Positions 1 through 5,324 of a DNA stretch of 5,676 bases are shown piece after piece. A program made the position numbers and the translations under genes. Below the pieces are notes generated by a model. The model was not told the DNA's origin. It made no database searches and saw only the letters and a list, made by a program, of their open reading frames with translations. The DNA is taken from positions 1-5,676 of the forward strand of contig JAEWMV010000028.1 in the NCBI GenBank assembly GCA_023393045.1, given 5' to 3'. This stretch comes from Bacillota bacterium (GTDB lineage: Bacteria > Bacillota > Clostridia > Christensenellales > CAG-138). The first letter of the stretch is position 1. Every line of letters starts with the position of its first letter.

Positions 1-426
1 GGTTTCCGCACCAAGGTGGCGGTGCATTCCACCGACTCGCAGATAGACGCCGTGGGCGCGTGCGTGGGACAAAAGGGCATCCGCGTGGAGCGCATCGTGA
101 GCGAGCTGCACAACGAAAAGATCGACATCATCGAGTGGGACAGCGACCCCGCGGTCTACATCGCCAAGGCGCTGAGCCCCGCGAAGGTGCTCATGGTCTA
201 CATCAACGAAAGCGAGAAGGCGGCCAAGGTGGTCGTGCCCGACACGCAGCTTTCCCTCGCCATCGGCAAGGAAGGGCAAAACGCGCGTCTCGCGGCGAAG
301 CTCACCGGATGGAAGATCGACATCAAGAGCCAGTCCCAGGCGGAGCATGAAATGGATCTCTATGAGGAATCCCTTGAGGAAGAGGCGGAAGAAGAGCTTG
401 CCGGCGAGGAATTCACGGAGGAATAA
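1..426 (+). CDS. nusA: Transcription termination/antitermination factor NusA, C-terminal part (5' truncated)
   Basis: This is the last 141 codons of NusA, which binds RNA polymerase and nascent RNA and modulates pausing, termination and antitermination. The reading frame is open from base 1. The GTG at 16 is an internal codon, not a start, because conserved sequence (GFRTK) runs in from the window edge. Two KH RNA-binding modules are visible. The first has its GxxG loop (GQKG) at 67-78, followed by the conserved EKIDIIEW stretch. The second has its GxxG loop (GKEG) at 265-276 and then QNARLAAKLTGWKIDI. After the second KH the protein ends in a short, strongly acidic tail (mostly Glu, about 35 residues) with no room for the C-terminal AR repeats of enterobacterial NusA, as is usual in Firmicutes. 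Its last codons contain the ribosome binding site of the next gene, and its TAA overlaps the next ATG by one base. Identity is secure; the N-terminal domain and S1 domain lie outside the window. Confidence 0.97.
   Translation, partial: GFRTKVAVHSTDSQIDAVGACVGQKGIRVERIVSELHNEKIDIIEWDSDPAVYIAKALSPAKVLMVYINESEKAAKVVVPDTQLSLAIGKEGQNARLAAKLTGWKIDIKSQSQAEHEMDLYEESLEEEAEEELAGEEFTEE
417..421 (+). promoter_or_regulatory. Ribosome binding site of rnpM, inside the nusA coding end
   Basis: GGAGG lies 4 nt before the ATG at 426 and is read as part of the Thr-Glu-Glu codons that end nusA. This places rnpM initiation at the point where ribosomes terminate on nusA, so coupling is likely (inference). Confidence 0.8.
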
Positions 427-692
427 TGGCTGAAAAGAAAACGCCCATGCGCATGTGCGTGGCGTGCAGGCAGATGACGCCAAAGAAGCAGCTGCTGCGC
501 GTCGTGCGCACGCCGGAAAACGAAATCAGGCCCGACCCGACGGGCAAGGCCGCGGGCAGGGGCGCTTATCTGTGCCGCAACGCGCAGTGCCTCGAGCGCG
601 CGAAGAAAACGCGCGCGCTGGACCGGGCGCTGGAGCATAAGGTGAGCGAGGAGGTCTTCGCCCTCATCGAAAAGGAGATCGGCCTTGGCTGA
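426..692 (+). CDS. rnpM: RNase P modulator RnpM (YlxR, DUF448 family)
   Basis: This is an 88-residue basic protein of the YlxR family. In Bacillus subtilis the family member binds the RNase P RNA and modulates RNase P activity, hence the newer name RnpM; earlier work also linked YlxR to wider regulation of expression. The family signature is clear: an N-terminal R-M-C-V-A-C-R motif at residues 9-15 and a GRGAY motif at 44-48 that is part of the presumed RNA-binding surface, followed by a basic helix. Length is normal for the family (about 85-100). Four cysteines sit as C11-x2-C14 and C50-x4-C55. The start is ATG 426, overlapping the nusA stop as TAATG and preceded by GGAGG. The gene sits in its usual place between nusA and ylxQ. 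Family identity is firm; the RNase P role is transferred from the Bacillus homologue. Confidence 0.95.
   Translation: MAEKKTPMRMCVACRQMTPKKQLLRVVRTPENEIRPDPTGKAAGRGAYLCRNAQCLERAKKTRALDRALEHKVSEEVFALIEKEIGLG
672..677 (+). promoter_or_regulatory. Ribosome binding site that fixes the TTG start of ylxQ
   Basis: AAGGAG lies 7 nt before the TTG at 685, inside the 3' end of rnpM. This is the strongest Shine-Dalgarno match near the start of the ylxQ frame, and no ATG occurs in that frame before residue 15, which lies inside the conserved core. It therefore supports TTG as the true start. Confidence 0.8.
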
Positions 693-1014
693 GGAAAAAA
701 AGCTGCGCGGCGCACTGGGGTTTGCGATGAAGGCGGGCAAATGCGCGGCGGGCGATTTTGCGGCGGAAAAGCTTGTAAAGAGCGCGAAGGCGCGGCTTGT
801 CGCGTTGGACGCCGGGGCGAGCGAGAACACGAGGCAGCGCTACACGGGCATGTGCGAACGGGCGGGCATACCGCTCATTGAAATAGAGGACATGGGAGCG
901 GCGATAGGCAAGCCTGGAAGGATGATTGCCGCGGTTACGGATGAGGGTTTCGCAAGGATGATCGCCGCGGCAAAGGACGCGGCGCGTCAGGAAAAAGACA
1001 AAGGGGTGGAATGA
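685..1014 (+). CDS. ylxQ: YlxQ, L7Ae/L30e-family RNA-binding protein
   Basis: This 109-residue protein belongs to the L7Ae/L30e/S12e/Gadd45 family, small single-domain proteins that recognise kink-turn RNA. The exact target of YlxQ is not established. Family marks in order are: the N-terminal GFAMKAGK segment at residues 12-19 (usually LGLAxRAGK); a hydrophobic strand ending in DAGASENTRQRY at 42-53, the typical DxSxNT loop with a small insertion-like change; IPLIEI at 62-67; and GAAIGKPGR at 71-79, where L7Ae proteins contact RNA. The start is TTG at 685, supported by AAGGAG 7 nt upstream, and it overlaps rnpM by 8 nt. The TGA stop overlaps the infB ATG. A TTG start may limit its expression relative to its neighbours (inference). 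Family assignment is secure; biological function is not. Confidence 0.93.
   Translation: MAEEKKLRGALGFAMKAGKCAAGDFAAEKLVKSAKARLVALDAGASENTRQRYTGMCERAGIPLIEIEDMGAAIGKPGRMIAAVTDEGFARMIAAAKDAARQEKDKGVE
1001..1006 (+). promoter_or_regulatory. Likely ribosome binding site of infB
   Basis: AAGGGG lies 4 nt before the ATG at 1011 and 7 nt before the second ATG at 1014. It is an imperfect Shine-Dalgarno. Its spacing slightly favours the ATG at 1014, which would give the family-typical N-terminus Met-Ala-Lys. Confidence 0.5.
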
Positions 1015-3950
1015 TGGCAAAAGCGAAGGTAATGGATTCGGCAAAGGCGCTGGAAACGCAGGCGAAGGAGCTGTTTGAAAAGATCAAGCAGTCCCATGCG
1101 AGCATGGGGAACACCCTCGCCGAGGTGAGGCACTTCGAAGCCATGCTCATAGAAAAGGAAAGAAACGAGCAAAGGGAGCGCGTGGAGGCTGAGCGCGCGG
1201 AGCGGCTCAAGGAACTCCTCGAATCCGAGGGGGACCTCGCCTACCATGTGGGCAGCGACGAACCCGCGGAAGCGGCCGCGCCCGAAGCGCCCGCCGCAAA
1301 GGCGGCGCCCGAGCCGGAGCATGTTCCTGCCCCCGCGGCGGAGCCTGCTGCAAAGCAGGAAGAACCCGTGCGGGAAGCGCCAGCCGCGAAGGCGGAAAAG
1401 CCCGCGGAAGCTCCGGCGGAGGAAAAGCCCGCGGCATCCGCCGCGCCCGCGCAGGAGAAGCCCGCGCCGAGGCGCAACGAGGGCTATCAGGCGCAGCCTC
1501 AGGTGCAAAACGTATACGACAGGCAAAGGGGCCGTGCTCCTTCAGACAGACCGCAGCAGGGCTATCAGCCCCGCACGGACAACAGGCCGCCGCAGCAGGG
1601 CGGTTACCAGCAGCGGGATGGATACAGGCCCGGCTATCAGCAAAGGGATGGCTATCAGCCCCGCAGCGACAACAGGCCGCCGCAGCAGGGCGGCTATCAG
1701 CAGCAGGGCGGATACAAGCCCCGCGAAGGCGGTTATCAGCAGCGTGACGGCGCAAGGCCCGGCGGGTATCAGCAGCAGGGCGGATACAAACCCCGTGAGG
1801 GCGGCTATCAGCAAGGTGGCTATCAGCAGAGCGGGTATAAGCCGCGCGAGGGCGGTTACCAGCAGCAGGGCGGCTTCAGGCCCGGCGGCTTTCCGCCGAA
1901 GGACGGTTATCAGCCCCGCGACGGCGCAAGGCCCGGCGGCGGCTATCAGCAGAGGCCGCAGGGCGCAAGACCCCATGCCGGGGCGGCTCCCATTGCGCCG
2001 CAGCCCGCGCGCGACCCGAACAAGAGCACCCGTCCCCGTACGGGCAAAGAAGACGACAGGCATGTGAAGAACAAAAAGACCCTCATGAAGGAAGCTGCGC
2101 CCAGTGCGGGCGCGTGGGACGAGGAGGGCAAATTCGGTTCCCGCAGGAAAAAGAGGCAGCAGGTCATGCAGCCCAGGCCGGAACCCGTGAAGATAGAAAA
2201 GGCGGTGATTACCTCGGAGACGATTACGGTAAAGGAGCTTTCCGAAAAAATTGGCAAGCCGGCCGCCGAGATCATCAAAAAGCTGTTCATCCTCGGGATA
2301 CTTGCGACCATCAATCAGGAGATCGACTTCGACACCTGCTCGCTCATCGCCGCGGACTACGGCATCGAGCTCGAGCAGAACATCGCCAAAACCGCCGAGG
2401 ACGTGCTGCTCGAGAGCAGCGACGAGAGCGACGCGGACGAAAACCTCATCACGCGCTCGCCCGTGGTGACCATCATGGGTCACGTCGACCACGGCAAGAC
2501 CTCCCTGTTGGACGCTATCCGCCACAGCAATGTGACCGAGGGCGAGGCGGGCGGCATCACGCAGCACATCGGCGCGTATACGGTGACGAGCAACGGCAGG
2601 AGCATCACCTTCATCGACACGCCCGGCCACGAAGCGTTCACCTCCATGCGCGCGCGCGGCGCGCAGGTGACGGACATCGTCATACTCGTGGTCGCCGCGG
2701 ACGACGGCATCATGCCGCAGACCATAGAGGCCATCAACCACTCCAAGGCCGCCAGCGTACCCATCATCGTCGCCATCAACAAGATGGATAAGGAATCCGC
2801 CAACCCCGAGCGCATCAAGCAGCAGCTCACCGAGTACGGGCTCGTTTCCGAGGAGTGGGGCGGCGAGACCATCTGCGTGCCCGTTTCCGCAAAGACCAAA
2901 ATGGGCCTCGACACGCTGCTTGAAATGGTGCTGCTCGAGGCGGATGTTTTGGAATTGAAGGCGAATCCCGCAAGGCTCGCTAAGGGCACAATAATAGAAG
3001 CGGAGCTCGACAAGGGGCGCGGCCCCATCGCCACGGTGCTGGTGCAAAACGGCACGCTCAAGATCGGGGATACCATCGTCGCGGGCACGGCGTACGGCCG
3101 CGTGCGCGCCATGGTGGACGACAAGGGCCGCCGCGTCACCGAGGCGGGGCCGAGCACGCCTGTGGAGGTGCTGGGCTTCTCCGAAGTGCCGAGCGCGGGC
3201 GACACTTTGAACGTCGCCGAGATCGACAAGCTCTCCCGCCAGGTGGCCGAGGAGAGGCGCGACAAGCAAAAGGCTGAGCAGTTGAAGAGCCTTGCCAAGG
3301 TCTCGCTCGACGTATTGTTCGACCAGATCGCCGAGGGCGAGATCAAGGACCTCAACGTCATCGTCAAGGCGGATGTGCAGGGTTCTGTCGAGGCGGTCAA
3401 GCAGGCGCTCGAAAAGCTCTCCAACGAGGAGGTGCGCGTCCGGTGCATCCACGGCGGCGTGGGCGCCATTACGGATACGGACATCATGTTCGCCTCCGCA
3501 TCCAACGCCATCGTCATCGGCTTCAACGTGCGCCCCAGCGCGAGCGCGCGCGCGGCGGCCGAGAAGGAAAAGGTGGACATGCGGCTCTATCGCATCATCT
3601 ACAATGCGATTGAGGACATACAAAACGCCATGAAGGGCATGTTCAAGCCCGTATTCAACGAGGTGGAGCTTGGCCACGCGTCCGTGAGGGAAACCTTCAA
3701 GGTGAGCGGCGTGGGCACCATCGCGGGCGCGTATGTGCAGGAGGGCAAGGTCTCGCGCAGCGCGCAGGTGCGCGTGGTGCGCGGCGGAATCGTGGTGCAC
3801 GAGGGAAAAATCGCCTCCCTCAAGCGCTTCAAGGACGACGCCAAAGAGGTGGCCGCGAGCTACGAGTGCGGCATAGGCATAGAAAACTTCAACGACCTTC
3901 AGGTGGGCGACGTGATAGAAGCCTTCGTGATGGAGGAAGTCAAGCGTTAA
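1011..3950 (+). CDS. infB: Translation initiation factor IF-2, long form with Gly/Tyr/Gln-rich repeat region
   Basis: IF2 is the GTPase that brings fMet-tRNA to the 30S subunit and drives subunit joining. At 979 aa it is longer than many Firmicute homologues (B. subtilis IF2 is about 715 aa). Layout: residues 1-50 look like a divergent IF2N module (AKALETQAKELFEKIK), then a charged helix to about 80; 84-156 is Ala/Pro/Glu/Lys-rich; 158-314 is a Gly/Tyr/Gln repeat tract; 315-400 is a basic linker; 404-454 is a canonical IF2N domain. The GTPase domain has G1 GHVDHGKT at 490-497, G2 GGITQHIG at 514-521, G3 DTPGH at 536-540 (His540 is the presumed catalytic residue), G4 NKMD at 590-593 and G5 SAK at 626-628. 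Beta-barrel domain II lies near 655-740, domain III near 765-870, and the fMet-tRNA-binding domain IV follows with SLKRFKDD at 936-943. All motifs are intact. Start is ATG 1011 (4-nt overlap with ylxQ) or ATG 1014. Identity is certain. Confidence 0.98.
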   Translation: MMAKAKVMDSAKALETQAKELFEKIKQSHASMGNTLAEVRHFEAMLIEKERNEQRERVEAERAERLKELLESEGDLAYHVGSDEPAEAAAPEAPAAKAAPEPEHVPAPAAEPAAKQEEPVREAPAAKAEKPAEAPAEEKPAASAAPAQEKPAPRRNEGYQAQPQVQNVYDRQRGRAPSDRPQQGYQPRTDNRPPQQGGYQQRDGYRPGYQQRDGYQPRSDNRPPQQGGYQQQGGYKPREGGYQQRDGARPGGYQQQGGYKPREGGYQQGGYQQSGYKPREGGYQQQGGFRPGGFPPKDGYQPRDGARPGGGYQQRPQGARPHAGAAPIAPQPARDPNKSTRPRTGKEDDRHVKNKKTLMKEAAPSAGAWDEEGKFGSRRKKRQQVMQPRPEPVKIEKAVITSETITVKELSEKIGKPAAEIIKKLFILGILATINQEIDFDTCSLIAADYGIELEQNIAKTAEDVLLESSDESDADENLITRSPVVTIMGHVDHGKTSLLDAIRHSNVTEGEAGGITQHIGAYTVTSNGRSITFIDTPGHEAFTSMRARGAQVTDIVILVVAADDGIMPQTIEAINHSKAASVPIIVAINKMDKESANPERIKQQLTEYGLVSEEWGGETICVPVSAKTKMGLDTLLEMVLLEADVLELKANPARLAKGTIIEAELDKGRGPIATVLVQNGTLKIGDTIVAGTAYGRVRAMVDDKGRRVTEAGPSTPVEVLGFSEVPSAGDTLNVAEIDKLSRQVAEERRDKQKAEQLKSLAKVSLDVLFDQIAEGEIKDLNVIVKADVQGSVEAVKQALEKLSNEEVRVRCIHGGVGAITDTDIMFASASNAIVIGFNVRPSASARAAAEKEKVDMRLYRIIYNAIEDIQNAMKGMFKPVFNEVELGHASVRETFKVSGVGTIAGAYVQEGKVSRSAQVRVVRGGIVVHEGKIASLKRFKDDAKEVAASYECGIGIENFNDLQVGDVIEAFVMEEVKR
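1482..1952 (+). repeat. In-frame degenerate tandem repeats encoding the GYQQ/GYKPREGG region of IF2
   Basis: The stretch encodes IF2 residues 158-314, with 18 Tyr and 2 Phe spaced every 5-15 residues and joined by Gly, Gln, Pro and Arg. Larger units are visible in the DNA. A 54-nt copy at 1560-1613 returns at 1650-1703 with four mismatches (offset 90 nt). A 72-nt unit at 1692-1763 is followed directly by a partial copy from 1764. The GYKPREGG element occurs three times (1710, 1782 and 1833) with different synonymous codons, while its residues are unchanged. All offsets are multiples of three, so the frame is kept. The segment is predicted to be disordered. Its function is not known from the sequence. 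Confidence 0.9.
2151..2168 (+). promoter_or_regulatory. Possible internal in-frame initiation site for a short IF2 isoform
   Basis: AAGAGG at 2151-2156 lies 9 nt before an in-frame ATG at 2166 (Met386). Translation from here would give a protein of about 594 aa that begins just before the canonical IF2N domain and lacks the whole repeat region. E. coli and B. subtilis infB are known to make shorter isoforms from internal in-frame starts. Use of this particular site is inference. Confidence 0.25.
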
Positions 3951-3978
3951 ACGGAAGATAAAACCATCCCGGGCGCGG

Positions 3979-3984
3979 AAAGGA
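3979..3984 (+). promoter_or_regulatory. Ribosome binding site of rbfA, long spacing
   Basis: AAAGGA lies in the 47-nt infB-rbfA spacer, 13 nt before the ATG at 3998. The spacing is longer than usual, and nothing better is present between it and the start codon. Confidence 0.55.
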
Positions 3985-3997
3985 CTCAACGGCAAAA

Positions 3998-4357
3998 ATG
4001 GCAAACATACGATATGACCGCATCAATGAAGAGGTCAAGAAAACCATCAGCGAGGTCGTACGGGACCTGAAGGACCCGCGCGTCTCCCCCATGACCACAA
4101 TCATGAGCGCGGAGGTCACCAACGACCAGAAGCTCGCTAAAGTGAAGGTCAGCGTTTACGACAAGGACGACGCCGTGCGCGAGGAGACCGTTGCCGCCCT
4201 CAACCGCGCGGCGGGTTTCATCCGGCGGGAGCTCGGCCTTCGCATGGAGCTTCGCCAGCTGCCCCAGCTGAAGTTCACGCTCGATAATTCCATCGAGTAC
4301 AGCGTGCGCATCGCGGGCATACTCCGCGAACTCAAGGGCGAGCGCACGGAGGAATAA
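3998..4357 (+). CDS. rbfA: Ribosome-binding factor A (RbfA)
   Basis: RbfA binds the immature 30S subunit and is needed for processing of the 16S rRNA 5' end and for growth in the cold. The protein is 119 aa, the usual size, and is one KH-like domain. Visible family marks are the N-terminal MANIR start with a basic helix, DPRVS at residues 26-30, the alternating strand around KVKVSVY near 48-54, GFIRRELG at 73-80, the LRQLPQLKF strand at 85-93 and DNSIE at 96-100. The start is ATG 3998, because homologues begin at this point and no upstream in-frame extension looks conserved. It is the only gene here separated from its upstream neighbour by a real gap (47 nt), with no terminator-like hairpin in it. 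Its last codons contain the binding site of nrnA. Identity is firm. Confidence 0.96.
   Translation: MANIRYDRINEEVKKTISEVVRDLKDPRVSPMTTIMSAEVTNDQKLAKVKVSVYDKDDAVREETVAALNRAAGFIRRELGLRMELRQLPQLKFTLDNSIEYSVRIAGILRELKGERTEE
4348..4352 (+). promoter_or_regulatory. Ribosome binding site of nrnA, inside the rbfA coding end
   Basis: GGAGG lies 6 nt before the ATG at 4359 and is read as the Thr-Glu-Glu codons ending rbfA. The 12 bases from ACG to the TAA stop (4346-4357) are identical to those ending nusA (415-426). Confidence 0.85.
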
Positions 4358-4358
4358 G

Positions 4359-5324
4359 ATGGACTCCCTTTTAACCATCGCGCAACTGATTAAAGCGAAC
4401 GATGAATTCGCAATCGTCGCCCACGTTTCCCCGGATGGGGACACGCTGGGTTGCGTACTCGCGCTCGCGCACGCGCTCAAACGCATGGGAAAGCGCATAG
4501 AGGCCGTTTGCGCAAGCCCCGTGCCGCATATCTACGAATTCCTTCCCGGCGCAAAGGACATCCTTTCGCCCGGCGAGGCAAAGCCCGCGCGCGTTGTCAT
4601 CGCCGTGGATTGTGCGGACGAGGCGCGCATGGACGTGGCGCGTCCGCTTTTTCAGGGAGCGCAGCACACCGTCAACATCGACCACCACATGACCAACAAC
4701 AGCTACGCGCAGTTCAACCATGTGGACGGGCACGCCGCCGCCACGGGGGAGCTTATCTATAAGCTCATCCTGCAGCTCGGCGAAATTCCGGACGCGGACG
4801 AAGCCTCCTGCCTGTACGCCGCGCTCATGTCCGACACGGGCAACTTCGCTTATTCCAACACCACGCCGGACACGCTGCGCATTGCGGCGGAGCTGATGGA
4901 GCTTGGCGCGGACAATACCGAAATCAACAGAAGGATATACAGGACGATCCCCCTGCAGAAGCAAAAGCTCCTTGGGCTCGCGCTCACGAAGCTTTCCCTG
5001 CACGAGGACGGAAAAATAGGCGTTTCGCGTATCAGCCGCGCGGACATCGTTTCCTGCGGCGCGTCCGACGAGGACGCGGAGGGCATCATCGACCATATAA
5101 GGGACATCGAGGGCGTGGAGATCGCGCTTACCGTGCGCGAGGCGGACGCGGGCGTATATAAGGTCAGTCTGCGCTCCAAAGCATATGCGGACGTGGGCGC
5201 AATCGCCAAGCGCATGGGCGGCGGGGGACATATGTGCGCCTCCGGCTACACCGCCTATGGCGCTGTGATGGACGAGGCCGCAGACGCGGCGCTCTCGCTT
5301 GCCGGGGAAGCGCTGCGCGCATGA
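4359..5324 (+). CDS. nrnA: NrnA, DHH/DHHA1 oligoribonuclease and pAp phosphatase
   Basis: This 321-aa protein is a bifunctional phosphoesterase of the DHH family. NrnA degrades RNA fragments of about 2-5 nt and dephosphorylates pAp to AMP, using Mn2+; homologues can also act on linear dinucleotides such as pApA. The N-terminal DHH domain has HVSPDGDT at residues 22-29 (metal ligands His22, Asp26 and Asp28), Asp84 in VDCAD, the DHH triad at 108-110 and Asp159 in SDTGNF. The C-terminal DHHA1 domain ends with the substrate-binding GGGGHMCASG at 287-296; the usual form is GGGGHxxAAG, so Ser replaces an Ala. All metal ligands are present and the length is normal. The start, ATG 4359, lies one base after the rbfA stop, with a strong GGAGG 6 nt upstream. 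The rbfA-nrnA-truB order is common in Firmicutes. RecJ is excluded by the short length. Confidence 0.94.
   Translation: MDSLLTIAQLIKANDEFAIVAHVSPDGDTLGCVLALAHALKRMGKRIEAVCASPVPHIYEFLPGAKDILSPGEAKPARVVIAVDCADEARMDVARPLFQGAQHTVNIDHHMTNNSYAQFNHVDGHAAATGELIYKLILQLGEIPDADEASCLYAALMSDTGNFAYSNTTPDTLRIAAELMELGADNTEINRRIYRTIPLQKQKLLGLALTKLSLHEDGKIGVSRISRADIVSCGASDEDAEGIIDHIRDIEGVEIALTVREADAGVYKVSLRSKAYADVGAIAKRMGGGGHMCASGYTAYGAVMDEAADAALSLAGEALRA

Noticed and set aside
16..426. GTG at 16 as a true start of a small 136-aa protein
   Set aside because: The frame is open upstream to base 1 with conserved NusA sequence, and no ribosome binding site precedes it; this is simply the truncated nusA.
1482..1952. 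CRISPR array
   Set aside because: Repeat units are degenerate, of unequal length, without unique spacers, and translate cleanly within IF2.
1246..2067. A 273-codon plus-strand frame overlapping the infB repeat region, Arg/Ser-rich and repetitive
   Set aside because: It is the +1 reading of the same in-frame repeats. All repeat offsets are multiples of three, which keeps any frame open, and the synonymous changes fit the IF2 frame only.
3960..3978. Terminator between infB and rbfA
   Set aside because: The only inverted repeat is the 6-base CCCGGG palindrome, with no usable stem-loop and no T-run.
1542..4004. An 820-codon open frame on the minus strand opposite infB
   Set aside because: It mirrors infB codon for codon in a G+C-rich gene with few antisense stops. 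The translation is His/Arg/Ala/Leu-rich without recognisable motifs, and infB itself carries every IF2 signature.
4371..5231. A 286-codon minus-strand frame opposite nrnA, and a similar 156-codon frame at 360-830
   Set aside because: Both lie wholly across well-identified plus-strand genes, show no family motifs, and have the composition of antisense shadows.
4359..5324. RecJ single-strand exonuclease
   Set aside because: It shares the DHH motifs, but 321 aa with a C-terminal GGGGH motif and the rbfA-truB context fit NrnA; RecJ is much longer.
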